Source: Paracamarosporium sp. OC-R06-R3 (Eukaryota; Ascomycota; Dothideomycetes; Pleosporales; Didymosphaeriaceae). From it: a stretch of 54,709 bases of DNA. The notes beneath the pieces were generated by a model. The model worked only from the letters and a program-made list of their open reading frames with translations, did not search any database and was not told the origin of the DNA. The DNA lies in contig JACVRA010000043.1 in assembly GCA_019828545.1 (NCBI GenBank), positions 362 through 55,070 of the forward strand, read 5' to 3'. The first letter of the stretch is position 1; each line of letters opens with the position of its first letter. This document shows positions 1-10,950 of this stretch, piece by piece. The translations under genes were made by a program, and so were the position numbers.

Positions 1-260
1 CGTCCTAGGTCCGCATAGAGGTTGCCCAAGTTGTTAACTGTGTCAAGTGTTGATGTGTGCTCTGGTCCCCATGCCTTCTCGTAGCCCTGCAGCGCCCGCT
101 GGTACATCTTCTCCGCCTCGTCCAGCCGTCCTAGGTTCGCATAGAGGAGGCCCAAGTTGTTAACTGTGTCGAGGGTTGATGTGTGCTCTAGTCCCCATGC
201 CTTCTCTTAGCCCTGCAGCGCCCGCTGGTACATCTTCTCCGTCTTTTGTCGATCTTCGTC
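1..260 (-). repeat. 126-bp tandem TPR-coding repeat
   Basis: On the minus strand, near-identical 126-bp units each encode a 42-residue TPR_10/TPR_12-type repeat (core LDTVNNLGNLYADLG). The two visible units differ at only a few bases, including the C-to-A change that makes the TAA at 207-209. High identity between units suggests recent copying or concerted evolution, as in highly variable fungal NLR repeats. The array continues off the left edge. Confidence 0.85.
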
Positions 261-2883
261 TGCAAGAACATATCCTAGAGAATGAAACATCCACCCTTGA
301 ATTATGCCTACACCTTCCTCTTTTTCTGCGGCAGAGTTTGTCTTTATTAACCACCCACTAACGCCTATAGCATGCCCTAGTAGTCGCTTCCGCTTTTTCC
401 AGAACTCTGGCTCAGATATAAACGGGACATTCGATGCCACTATCCCTACCGCTATCCGACCAAGGGCGTGCTGCTGCTCCTTGCTTTCTGCCAGCCGCCC
501 ACACCATTGATGCAATACCGAGTGCATTGAGTGGGTATTACTATCTTTTCTTGCATCTGCAAGTGAGTAACGCGATAAAAGGCCAACTGCATCAGCGTAC
601 GCTAGTTCATCCTCCGCAATACTAAGTAGCCACGTTGGAATGTTCATATCTTCGCATAGTTTTGTTGCGGTTGCGACTAGCTCGTACCAGAGTTCGCCGT
701 GGTCCAGGTATCCCCACAGTTTAAGTAGCCACGCCGCCTCCTCGCTCTGCTTCTGCACCTGCTCGTATGATATCGTCCACGTTGTCAACACGTTTCGGTC
801 GCGATACTCCTCGAGCGGAAACCGGCCTTGGTTCTGCATTAGGCGCTCCCAGGTTCTATCGTAGTGCTCTATATAGGTCGATGCAGACATGTTCGTCTGT
901 TGCAAATATGAGCCAGCTTGGGTGAGGGCCAATGGGAGTCCACTTAGCCGTTCAAGAATAATGTTAACGTCTATTTACCACGTAATTAGTTGCTATATTA
1001 TTGTCTTTGTGTCTGTACTTATAACTCACTATTAATAGCTCTTCCGGCATTATTCTCCAGAATCGCCCTTGCCTGCTCCGTCTCGACCGTCCCTACCTTA
1101 AGCCCTGACCCGAGCCGCTGCAGACTCGCTAGCCGACTAGTAATAAGGATAGACCCATAGTCCGTATCGGGGAAATACGTCTTTATATTATACGCCTGCA
1201 GGTCATCTTTATCATGGTAGTCGCGGTCGACGTTGTCGAACATTATCAGCCAATGCTGATTCGTCGCAAGAGACAGCCACCGGAGACACTCGCGCACAGC
1301 CACACTGACGTCAATAGTAGAGCGCTTCAGCATCTCTACACCCTCTGCCGTCAGTTCATCCCGCGGCAGCGTCTGCATTATACTGGCAAACGACTGCTTT
1401 AGACTAGCTTCCGACGCCCCGTCTATCCAGAAGACGCTGCTGAAACGGTGATGGTGTTTCCGCGCGAACTCGACCGCTAGCTGTGTCTTGCCTATGCCGC
1501 CGAGGCCATGGAGGACGACGACAACTCTTCGTCGCTCTGTTACAGTCGGCGTATTGACAAGAAGTTGCTCTAGCTGCTGCATCTCTGCATCGCGTTCGAC
1601 GAACTTGCCCACAGTTGGCACACCTTTAAGATGGAAGTCGACCTTGTGCTTGCCATGGTCTGCCACAACAGTCAATCTCTATTTATTATCGTCTAGGCTA
1701 GGATGCATCGTTACATTGAGATCGCGCCCACACGAGCTTGTGAGATTCGCTGACCATGTGCTCAACGACTTCTGCCACCGTCTCAAAATCTTCCTCCGTT
1801 GCTTTTCCAAACTTGTTCATGTTGAAGTGGGTCCGAGAGAGCGAGTACTTGCTCGTCGCGTCCGACAGGTCGAGACAGCCAGAGCTCTCGCTGACCACAA
1901 ACCTCTGTGCATGTAGTTAGCTTTGCAATTTATATATAACACTCGTACACACTTACCGTCCGACTCTGCCCCCCCACGATTCTCCCTACGTCGCTGCTTT
2001 TAAGCTCGTAGAAGCATGCGATTTGCGTCTTGTTCGCCTGGCCCCGCATCTTCTTTAGGAAGCTATCCACCACCTCTTGCAGGTACGCGTTTCCCGGCTG
2101 CAGCACCTCAAGAGCGGTGGGCTGCACCTGATCGTTGTCGTATTCGCGCCGTGCCGCCTCTAGCATCTCCATCTGGTTCATCCCGCCTGCGCCTCGAAAC
2201 GGCGTGCCAAAGAAGACTAGGCCGGTAGTTGACCGAAATACTCCAGGCCACTCGCTCTGGTACTGTTCGGCCTCAAGTAGTGTCTGCAAAATTCAGCTAC
2301 TGACACGTTGCCTAGTTCACTCCACACCCTCACCTTAAGTACGACTAGCCCGCCAAAGCAGTGCGCTATAAATACTAATGGGCGGAACGCAATGTCCTGG
2401 CAAAGTCAGCGGATACACAACACTTGTTAGATACGGTTAGCACCTTTCTTTTCCGCTTCAAAGTTCTTAGTAACCGCTCGGCCACCGTGGACGCGCTCTG
2501 CTGCATCGCTTCTTTACCAAACCACTGCGACTCATATCCGTATCGCATAATGCGCGCGGTCGGAGCTACCACTGGCAGCATACTTTCGTCCTCGAGCCAG
2601 TTGACCCATCGCGGGCTTTCCCTGGTACCCGCATTCCCGCACCAGCTGTCGTCGGGATGGGCGCCAAGGCCGTGGATTGCGACGATGCTAGGTAGCTCAC
2701 GGTCAGTTTAGAAAAGCAAGCACTACTGGTACTAGTGAACGTACTCAATTATCTGAGCAGCTTCCGCCTCTGCTGGTGCCTCGCGGAGCACTTTCAGCCC
2801 GATATCGTCTTGGGTCACCAGCCGGACCTAAGTTAGCCCCGCGTTAGCCTCGGCGTGCGGGACCGTTGCGCGCTACCTACCAT
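1..2883 (-). pseudogene. NLR: alpha/beta-hydrolase, NB-ARC and TPR domains, with an in-frame stop in the TPRs (3' end outside the window)
   Basis: Eight exons on the minus strand join in frame: 2881-2883, 2745-2827, 2444-2687, 2334-2396, 1957-2283, 1734-1904, 1030-1678 and 970 down to a TAA at 207-209. The result is 767 codons. The three-base first exon is the least certain. Residues about 30-240 form an alpha/beta-hydrolase (PGAP1/DUF676-like) with the oxyanion motif IVAIHGLGAH. The nucleophile elbow reads AHCFGG, with Cys where lipases have Ser. NB-ARC follows, with a P-loop (GLGGIGKTQLA, about residue 357), Walker B (LIMFDNVD) and GLPLA. TPRs close the protein. The TAA replaces a Tyr codon that the next 126-bp repeat keeps as TAC, and the same frame stays open past it to the window edge. 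Such STAND proteins act as cytosolic receptors in fungal non-self recognition. Either this allele is truncated before most TPRs or it is a pseudogene. Confidence 0.8.
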
Positions 2884-3177
2884 GGTTTGCTTTTAGTGTA
2901 CAATCTAGATATAATGTGTAACGGTGAAAAGAGGAGTGGCGAGGAGTTGCGCATGCACTTGATAAGTATATATGTCAGGCTGAAAGACAGCCCGGCTGCC
3001 ATCAGCTGAAGATGAGTCCCTCGCCAAGCCGGGGCTGAGCAGGCTGCCGTCAGCCGAAGGCGAGCCCCTCGCGAGGCCTCAGGCGCAAAAACGATGCTCA
3101 CAACGGAGATATATTGTTTTCACAATCAATTCAACGTGCAGACTTGACCCATACAGATATACTTCTCGTGACTAGAC

Positions 3178-4137
3178 ATGCCTCCGTTCTCGAAAGAAGT
3201 CGAGCTCACGCACAACTACGAGCCTACAGCTAAAGCACCAACGACAGCATTTTTACCAGGCTACCCTTTGGTCAAGTGGAACGACTCTCCTCGCATAAAA
3301 CAATTCCTCGAGCAAGAACTATGGTGCATAGATCTGGAGGCGATGGCACCGCGTCTCTGGATTATGACAACTTTCTCCAGCGCCAACATCAACCCGTTGC
3401 ACCGCCAGCGAGTCAAGGGTCGTGAAATCGTCGTTACAGAAGAACCACGACTCCATCTAGTCTGGATCCACAACCGCATCTTTGTTAAACCTCTACCACA
3501 GTATCTGTTGTCGCATGCATTCTGGAAAACATTTCTGGAAGAGGGCTCGGACCGAACAGGCTACAGACAGAGCAACCTCTATAAGGCTGCGACTGGGTTC
3601 TTGCGGACGTATCGCTACTTGATCCAGCACGAATCCGACTTCCACATCGCCCAACAAGACCACCTTCGCCTCGTACCTAAAGACATAGACTGGCCATCGT
3701 TCTGCCGGTTCACCTCGGAACTCAGCCATGTCGACGACACAGCTGTGTCGAAGAGATACTGCTATGGCGAACTAAGGCTGACACGACTCAACTTCTACGC
3801 GCCGCTGCTTCTCCGCAAATTCCACTTCGAGCAGGTGCATGGACAGTACGGAGACTTCTTTGGACGTCTATATGGGCCTATACTTTTCATATTTGCTGTG
3901 GTTTCGACCATCCTGAACTCGATGCAGGTTGCACTTGCAGCTGACCAGCTGGAGGCCTCTCATTGGGAGGCAGTGTGGCACGTGTCGCGATATTTTAGCA
4001 TAGTCAGTCTTGTAGCAGCAGCTATTATCTCTTCGTGGTTTATACTCTTGTGGCTATGGATATTCTTGGACGAATGGATCTATACTGTACGACAAAAGCT
4101 AGAGAAGAAGCGAGAAGCCCAAAGCACGCCATGTTAG
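3178..4137 (+). CDS. DUF6601-type fungal membrane protein, 319 aa
   Basis: Single exon from an ATG at 3178 to a TAG at 4135-4137. The protein has features I associate with the fungal DUF6601 family: an N-terminal segment with RQRVKGREIVVTEE and HLVWIHNRIFVKPLP, a middle block YRYLIQHESDFHIAQQDHL, and CYGELRLTRLN just before the membrane part. Two hydrophobic helices follow (about residues 235-260 and 275-300), then a basic tail, which suggests a two-pass membrane protein. The molecular function of the family is unknown. It is divergent from the NLR to its left (about 295 bp between starts). Its stop lies about 50 bp from the end of the transposase remnant to its right. The frame has no stops, unlike its neighbours. 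Confidence 0.75.
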   Translation: MPPFSKEVELTHNYEPTAKAPTTAFLPGYPLVKWNDSPRIKQFLEQELWCIDLEAMAPRLWIMTTFSSANINPLHRQRVKGREIVVTEEPRLHLVWIHNRIFVKPLPQYLLSHAFWKTFLEEGSDRTGYRQSNLYKAATGFLRTYRYLIQHESDFHIAQQDHLRLVPKDIDWPSFCRFTSELSHVDDTAVSKRYCYGELRLTRLNFYAPLLLRKFHFEQVHGQYGDFFGRLYGPILFIFAVVSTILNSMQVALAADQLEASHWEAVWHVSRYFSIVSLVAAAIISSWFILLWLWIFLDEWIYTVRQKLEKKREAQSTPC

Positions 4138-4186
4138 ATAAAGTAATTACAACCCTAGGCGATAGTATTGCCTGGCTAAACCTCCG

Positions 4187-5935
4187 CTAATACATCCGCG
4201 CCACTGGGGCCCTCCATGGTCCTGAGGACGACTCGCTCTCCGTAACGGTTGCCTTGCTAACATGTGCCACTACGGACACTGTAGGGTCTGGCGCTGTGCC
4301 TATTCGCGCCACCTTAGCCTTCGGCTCTGTTACGTCTACCTCTAATGCCGCACTCGTGCGCTTCTGACCTTGTTTTCCTTTGGCTTTAATCTTTTTAGCA
4401 GCTTCTATTTCAGCACGCTTCGCTTGCGCGTACTAAAGGTCCTCGTAGCCAATGACCTTAGCCGTTCCTAGTATTAGTGACTTTGTTGACCGTTGAACTT
4501 TCGCTTTATTATTAACCTTTAACAAAAATTGGATCTGGTTCTGCTAGAGAGTACCTTTAGCGAAGGATAATTGTGCAGCTTTAGTAAATTTAGAGAGATG
4601 CCTCTGCAGACTTTGTTGGCACCTCTCTTTAAGAGTATAAGCGTCCTGCTTTATAATAAGGTTTTGTAGGGAGATAAGACCTTCTGCTGACACTAGCGTT
4701 GCGGGCGTTGCGGGCGTTTGCGGAATGTCTTCCTAAAGACTCGGCCCTATAATAACCTCGTTAGCTACTGACATGGTGGATTTAGGACCAGGCTGTAGTA
4801 TAGATCTAAGCACCCTATTTAGATTAAACGGAAACAATCTACTTGTAGTAAAGCCAGCCTTAATGTTTTTAACAGTAAATGCTTTATCTCGTGTAGGGCT
4901 AAATAGGGACGTGAAATGCTCCTTGCCTATTGTATTAACACCTCTGCGCTCCAGTCGTTTAACTTGTTCACGATAGGCAGATTTTAGTAGGGCAAATACA
5001 GCGACGTTGCAAGGCTGTAGCTTGTAAGAAGTGTGAGAAGGAAGTTAACAAAGAATAATGTTGTTTATAAAGCAATACTCTAGGATTTCTAAGGTTTTAT
5101 GCGTTCCGAAGCTATTACAAATTAGGACTCATGGCTTATTGTTGGCTCGTTCTTTAGTCTTAGGATTAAATATACGTTGGAGCCACTGTAAGCTAATGTA
5201 AGAGTCGGTGTATCCAGATTTAGAGTACGTATACTGCCACCTAGGGGTGGGAAACGTAGTCTAGTTACTTTAGTGAGTGGTCGCTGGCCAGATAATTATA
5301 GGGTTTAGATACCTACCGTCGGCGCTGATGCATTCGATCGCGGTGACCATTGTCCGCTTTATACGTACGCCCCTATAGTCTCGCATGTTATTTCTACCTA
5401 CTAGCACTTTTACTGAACCTAGCATGGAGAGCATAACGCCAGTCTCGTCCATGTTATACACATTCTCTGTGAGGATAGCCTAGTCTTGTAGTATCCGCCC
5501 GATTACCTTGAACTAGTGCGTGATCTTCCAGTATATGTTCTTCTCGTGGCGGTTCCAGTCCAGCGCCTTAACTCTCCTCGCTTGTGTTTCTGGGTGACGT
5601 TTCTCAAAGGCCCGAGCCCAGTTCTTACTTGGTAGCTTATGTGGGCGGTCGGTCTCAGGTCGCTGGCGGGTAACGTAGAACGCTAGGAACGGTATAAACT
5701 TGATTCGCACGGGCTGTCCAAGATTAGACATCTGCAGGATAAACTTGACCAGCGCATCCTCCTCCTAAGGATAAAGATACTGTTGACTCTGGGCCTTCTC
5801 CTCTATCGAGCGATGGCCATGAGCACGAGAATGAAGGGTGGAGCGAGGGACGTCGCCATGATCTGCTAGAGCACGGTAAGAAACAGGTACGCTAGGCGGA
5901 AGGCCTTGAGACAAGACTTGACTGGCTTTGTCCAT
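4187..5935 (-). pseudogene. pogo/Fot1-type DDE transposase, RIP-degraded copy B
   Basis: A single frame of 583 codons runs from an ATG at 5935 to a TAG at 4187 with no frameshift but many in-frame stops (for example 5765-5767 and around 5510). It is collinear with the transposase at 10951-12681 and shares the blocks VYNMDETGVMLSMLGSVKVL and LNPxIIWPATTH. The first catalytic Asp (NMDETG) is present. The second is changed to Asn (ICNSFGTH, where copy A has ICDGFGTH). The third is also Asn (LQPCNVAVF, where copy A has LQPCDVSVF). Both changes, and CGA-to-TGA or TGG-to-TAG stops, are G:C to A:T transitions, the RIP pattern. It is inactive. The C-terminal tail is rich in Lys and Arg. Confidence 0.85.
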
Positions 5936-6543
5936 TACAACAATGACCTGAAAGACTGGGTGCGGCAAAGAGCGTGTTAATGCGTCTCTAGGCAGCGCGG
6001 GAATGAGGCTACGTTGCAGCAGCGAGGCTGAGCTGCTGGTAGACGCTTCTAGAAAGCCGCCAGCATGCGCCATAGCTATTCTTAGAGGGCAGTTTGAATG
6101 GGTATAGCGCTGAATTTGTTATAGAAGATTACAGCAATATGTGAGCACGCTACTGCATGCCAAGACTGTCCAGTACGTCCTGATCTGCTGGAACGTTTTT
6201 CACGATCTTTGCTCCTGACCGGCGAAATTGCCGGACTGTATCCTGCCTCATCAAAAATAGCCTTGAAGCGTAACAATATAATCTTCTCTAATTCCTCTTC
6301 CTACTAGACCCACCGATTCCTACACAGACTCTCGTTGTCGCAAATAGACAGGGGGGTCTTGACAGAGGGTCAATTAACGTCGCTAATAAATTTCCAAAAA
6401 CACAGCCAACACTATACTAATTCGTGCCGGAGGTGAATGCCTTAGAGGAGATCTAGCTATAGAACATTAATACTGTAATTGTAGGATAATTTTCTCGCAA
6501 ATAAGAGAGTGCGAAGCTCCGAAGTGCGAACCGTCCCATTACA

Positions 6544-6575
6544 CCGTGCGTCCCGCCACGCAGTGACGGACGTTA
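6544..6575. repeat. probable right terminal inverted repeat and TA target site of element B
   Basis: About 31 bases ending GACGT at 6573, followed by TA (6574-6575), match the right end of the intact element at 13249-13278 at roughly three quarters of positions, including CGCAGTG and GACGTTAC. The end lies 638 bp outside the start of transposase copy B, much as the other right end lies 595 bp outside copy A. I found no partner near 4140-4187. The left end is therefore lost or lies beyond the window. Confidence 0.55.
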
Positions 6576-6727
6576 CCTCAGCAATTATCCCTCTTTGGCA
6601 TAGACCTCAATAATTATCTCCCTTTAGTATAGCAAGGCTCGAGCAGAAGTACCGGTATATTTATAATATAATTAAGACACCTCTATCTAGCAACAGCTTA
6701 CACTCTTGATTATACCTTTACTATATA

Positions 6728-6938
6728 ATGTGCTTAATTTACTACCTAATTAGCTTAACTACTTTTATCCAAACTCAAGTTCACGCTGTCGGTTACACAG
6801 ATAAATCATGCAAAAGATTAGATTCCTGTCGTGTAGGAGAGCCTGGAGCCGTGCTCGTTAGCGTTAATACCATGGCTGAAGGATCCTGGTCCACGCATAA
6901 TATTACGTACGAAGCGAAAGACTCAACTAAATGTCTTA
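6728..6938 (+). pseudogene. small secreted protein gene, 5' part, split by a transposon
   Basis: An ATG at 6728 starts a protein with a hydrophobic leader of about 20 residues ending near QVHA, then a Cys-containing mature region (KSCKRLDSCRVG). The natural frame runs to 6938, where the 6,338-bp element begins after a TA. Reading into the element gives a short unrelated tail that stops at 6995-6997. The rest of the gene is at 13279-13463. Together the two parts total 396 bases (131 codons plus stop) with no frame break once the element and one TA are discounted. The product would be a small extracellular protein of unknown function, effector-like in size and Cys content. As it stands the gene is disrupted. 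Confidence 0.8.
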
Positions 6939-6962
6939 ACGTCACCCACTGCGAAGCGAGAC
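6939..6962 (+). repeat. left terminal inverted repeat
   Basis: Twenty-four bases identical to the reverse complement of 13253-13276, directly after a TA at 6937-6938. A further GCGAGAC occurs about 15 bases inside. This is the left end of the 6.3-kb element. Confidence 0.85.
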
Positions 6963-7492
6963 GCACAACAAAGCGAGACAAACTAGAGGTACTTTAAACT
7001 TTAATCACGTTTACAACGCAGCAACGTCTAGTTTTTAGGTTCGCTTGCGGTAATAATATAAAAGAGCTTCTTAGGAGTAAGTCTCCCGCCTTAGAGGTAA
7101 AAATTACTGGTCCCATAGTTTTCTTTACGGCTCATTAACAGGAGCATCTTATTCCGCTGTTATGAATATCCTAGTCTACAACAACACCCTGCCGTCAACT
7201 GCAGCTTTCAAGTAGATAGATCTGTTTAAAATTGCGTAATAAATTATTTATAACTTTCAACATCTCCTATCGCCTGTATGGCTGCCGGAGGAAGCAGATC
7301 TATACAATATTGCCACCCTAGTCGGTACCTAGAATTTAAGCGAGCAAGAGAAAACGTGACCTGCACGGATTACACGCCGTTTCTAAAGATTATGTAATAT
7401 TCTTAGCAGTGTGTGGCTGTGCTTAATACCAGCTACAGAGGGTAAGCGTCTATATAACGCTTATGCCAAACCGGCCTCATTAATGCACGAAG

Positions 7493-10488
7493 CTAGAGAA
7501 TCCTAAGCAGAACCACACGACCAGATGCAAGTCCTAGACAAGCTGTGTCCTCGCGTACTGCAGTCGACGTTGATCGATATTCTGGCGGAAGCCACAGGAA
7601 TCTTTGTTGGTTTCGCAATATCCACTGATCCTGCACTTCAACGTAGAAGGACTGTAGCTGCGGTCTCAAGAGCGACGTCACGACAGGAGGTCGAGGCAAA
7701 GGAATGTCGCCTTTGTCAGTGCGAAGTATCTGGCCATCTGGTGAGAAATCAACATAACGGATGTGTCGAGAAGGGCTTTCTAGCGTGCTGCGACACGTCC
7801 CTGTTGCTGTCTCCCACAGCCGTACTGTCTTGTCGTCTGATGCTGACGCGACCAGCTGCCCGTCTGGCGAGAAGGCCACCGCGTTGACCTTCTGGGAATG
7901 GCCCTCGAGCGTGCTGCGACACGTCCCTGTTGCTGTCTCCCACAGCCGTACTGTCTTGTCCCCAGATGCTGACGCGACCAGCTGCCCGTCTGGCGAGAAG
8001 GCCACCGCGTTGACCTCCTGGGAATGGCCCTCGAGCGTGCTGCGACACGTCCCTGTTGCTGTCTCCCACAGCCGTACTGTCTTGTCGTCTGATGCTGACG
8101 CGACCAGCTGCCCGTCTGGCGAGAAGGCCACCGCGCTGACATAGCTGGAATGGCCCTCGAGCGTGCTGCGACATGCGTCCCAATCCGCTTCTTTCGCAGA
8201 TAGCATCTTGATCTGTTCTGGCACTTGCTCTGTAAAATTTTGTCGTATTAGGCTCCTTTCGGGTGCGAACACTAGCGCAGAGGAATAGATTTGCAGCGGC
8301 GCATCTGTAAGCATCAATTGGAACCGCAGCACAAATCGCTTAGCGTCGTGGAGAAAGCCTAAAACTAGCTTTGCAGATAGCTGCGTTGCACGTTAGCAGA
8401 GCAGTATCAAGGTATCTTGCAAAGATCTTACGCTAGTAAGTGCTTGAAGGCTGTCGAGCAAGTCAACGCATCTGCTCGATTCTCTCATCAAGCTTATAGC
8501 CTCGAGCCAATGAAGTAGGTGCTTCTGCAGAAAGAGGTGCGTCGCGTCTCCGTTAACGACGCCTTGCCCACTCTGCTTAAGATGATCAATCCAGTACCGA
8601 CACGCATACTGTAGATCAGGTGGCAGACTAGTAGCAACTGTCTTCTCATCTATCTCGCCCCTTAGCACTCCAGGGCCTAATAGGCCGCAAATGTTCTGAC
8701 GAAGTCCGCTAGATCTAGACATGAGCTCAAGGCAGCGAGATGCAAGCCTCTGGTGTGTCCTTTTCTTATTTACCCAGAATGGGCTATTTCCTTGTTTTTT
8801 AGGACTAACAAGGAATTCGCAAAAGGATAAGTGCAAGAGGCGGACAGGTGCGTCTTTGTTGTTGGGAACACTAAGCACAGAGTGCAAGGAGTCAAGTCGA
8901 CACTGGATCTCTTCTTGCGGGACTTGGAGCAGGCGGGCAAGTGAGACAGTAGAGAGTGGGCTTTCAAGTACAATGACACTGCCGACGACTTCTTGGAAAG
9001 CCTGAAGCCACGTCTCCTTCTCGTCTTCCTCTTGTTCACTAAGCAGCTGATTAAGCACAGGGAGGTATGTCCGTTCTAGCTGCGAGAAGGTCGCTTTCTG
9101 ATACTGCAGGACCTTGTTTAGAAAATCCGTAGGACTGCTTCCTTTGCTGCCAACATACCGACACACGGTGGCAGCGTAGATAAACAGCGGCACAGCCAGC
9201 TCAACCAGCGCGAGGATCTGCTGTTGCGCTGGCCAATCTGGGGCTAGCATGCGTTCTTTTCGTATCGTACCAAGCTCGTGCTCTAAGAACAAACGAATGT
9301 CATGCTCAATCGTGCTCCTTGGTACTTCGTGGAGGACTAGGTCTTGGTATGTGCCGTTCGCCATCTCCTTGAAGCCTAGGCGGATGTGGAGCTCTGGCCG
9401 ACTAGTAACCACGATCCGTAGCGGCACTGGGCGAATATCTTTTGTCTGAGCGAGGAGCTGGAGGATCGCCCTAACGTCCGCTTCTCGTTCACATTCGTCG
9501 AGCGCGTCAATTACAATAACTCGCACTAAGGCCTGCGAACGAGTCTGCTTAATCCCTAGAAGTGGCTGCAAGATGAGCTTCTCGAATTGGTCTTTTAGAG
9601 CTTTATATGAGATGGCCGAGTCCTCGTTGAGCGTCTTCCTAATGCCGGGCACCATGCCTGGCTCGCAGGCGACTAAATCAGTGGCGATAGTGGTAAAGAA
9701 CCGTGAGGCGTTGCCGCGCTCGCCTTCACCTCTCTTGAAGAAGAAGCTTGCTCCCAGCTGATCGTGGCTGGCAAATGACTCTGCGATTGTCCGCGCAATC
9801 GTAGACTTCCCTGTGCCAGCCATGCCGCTAAGCCAGAATATAGACTTGCCATCCTTATCTTGTGCCCAGTTTGTTATGTCCTGCAGCAGTGCAGTACGGG
9901 TGTTCGGTAGGCATCGCGCGTTGTGTTCCTCCGTATGCGAGTCATAGGACGCGCCTTGGGCGATGGGTAGTTTGGCTAGATCTAGTTTCTGGTCTATGCT
10001 CAACACGACGGTTCTGCAGTTGGTGAGAAGATGTTTCTGCGCACGACAGATCGGGGTACGGAGGCTTACGTCTGGTCAACCTGTAGCGCTAAGCTGAAGG
10101 TCTGTTCGTATCCCTCTAAGTTCGAAACAATCCTATCAACATGCTTGCTCGTGAACGGCCATTTGAGCGCACGGAAGCCGATCCGACTCAGAGTCTTGCG
10201 GCCCTTTCCTGGTTCTAGCTCTACTTGCAGGTTTTCTAGCTCCTTTAGGCATTTTGCGAGCGAGCTAAAGAGGCCCTGAGTGGTAGAGAGCCGGGTCTTG
10301 ACCTGGCTGTCAAGGAGCTGTTTGATCTGCTCTAGGATGTGGGAGATGTCGCTGACCTTTCTCTGTACACGCTTGATATCATCTTTGGCATCTTTGACGG
10401 CTTTAGAGTACTGGAGGCACAGTGAGACAATCTTGGCGGATATGTCAATCACCGCGATGACGCTTGCTGCGCCCGAAAGACCGTCCAT
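7493..10488 (-). pseudogene. NACHT-WD40 STAND receptor (NLR), one in-frame stop
   Basis: Two exons, 10070-10488 and 7493-10013, with an intron at 10014-10069, give a 979-codon frame. Residues 1-140 form an alpha-helical fungal STAND N-terminus (PigL_N/Helo-like). NACHT follows, with P-loop GMAGTGKSTIARTI (about 203), Walker B VIVIDALDEC (about 305) and the sensor region RIVVTSRPE. After the winged-helix region come three near-identical 42-residue WD40 repeats and a degenerate fourth. A TAA at 8393-8395 interrupts the frame just before the conserved FLHDAKRFVLRF linker. The same frame resumes at once, so a CAA-to-TAA change is likely (RIP-compatible). Without readthrough the product would be a receptor lacking its WD40 ligand sensor. 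The gene lies wholly inside the 6.3-kb transposon, on the same strand as the transposase. Confidence 0.85.
7765..8165 (-). repeat. WD40-coding 126-bp tandem repeats
   Basis: Three units of 126 bp, differing at very few bases, each encode a 42-residue WD40 repeat with SAVAFSPDGQLVASAS and DKTVRLWETATGTC. A fourth, diverged unit lies downstream. Near-identity between units is the hallmark of the fast-evolving NWD/HET family repeats used in heterokaryon incompatibility, where unit number and sequence change by recombination. Confidence 0.85.
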
Positions 10489-10950
10489 GATGTGAGGTCT
10501 GCGGCAGAGATGAAGTAAACCGATTGATCGCGCTTCATGTGATCGTAAGCTGGGGCAGCAGCCAGGTCGCTCTCACGCTGGTTGCAGTGCTATGATCCAT
10601 CGTCGCTGCACAAGGCTGAGGGCTGAGAGGGCTAACGTGGCTGAGCGCTGCTGCATGACAGGCGGCGCAGGGCCAATACCTAAGGGTTTCGGAAGCATGT
10701 TTCGCCGGAACCCGCTTCCTGATCCTTCCTTGAGTTACTGTGCGTCCTTGAGAAATGAGCGAGATAACGTTAACACGCGAACACTATTTTATCTTGTTGC
10801 ATATAGGGCGGCGCGATCGTTCGAGTATATTCATACTTCGCCAGACAAAGTATAGAAACGCCAGTATTTGTAGGTAGCAACTTGGAGCAGCTGACAGTCA
10901 TAGGAACTAGGCTGTCACTATCAACCAGAATCCAATCCTTTAGAATGCCA

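Noticed and set aside
7749..8183. Long repeated frames in the other two minus frames and on the plus strand over the WD40 region
   Set aside because: They are shadows of the near-identical 126-bp WD40 repeats, which keep every frame open; only the WD40 frame gives family protein.
10592..10855. 87-codon plus frame between the receptor and the transposase
   Set aside because: No start context, splice support or protein similarity; it lies inside the transposon.
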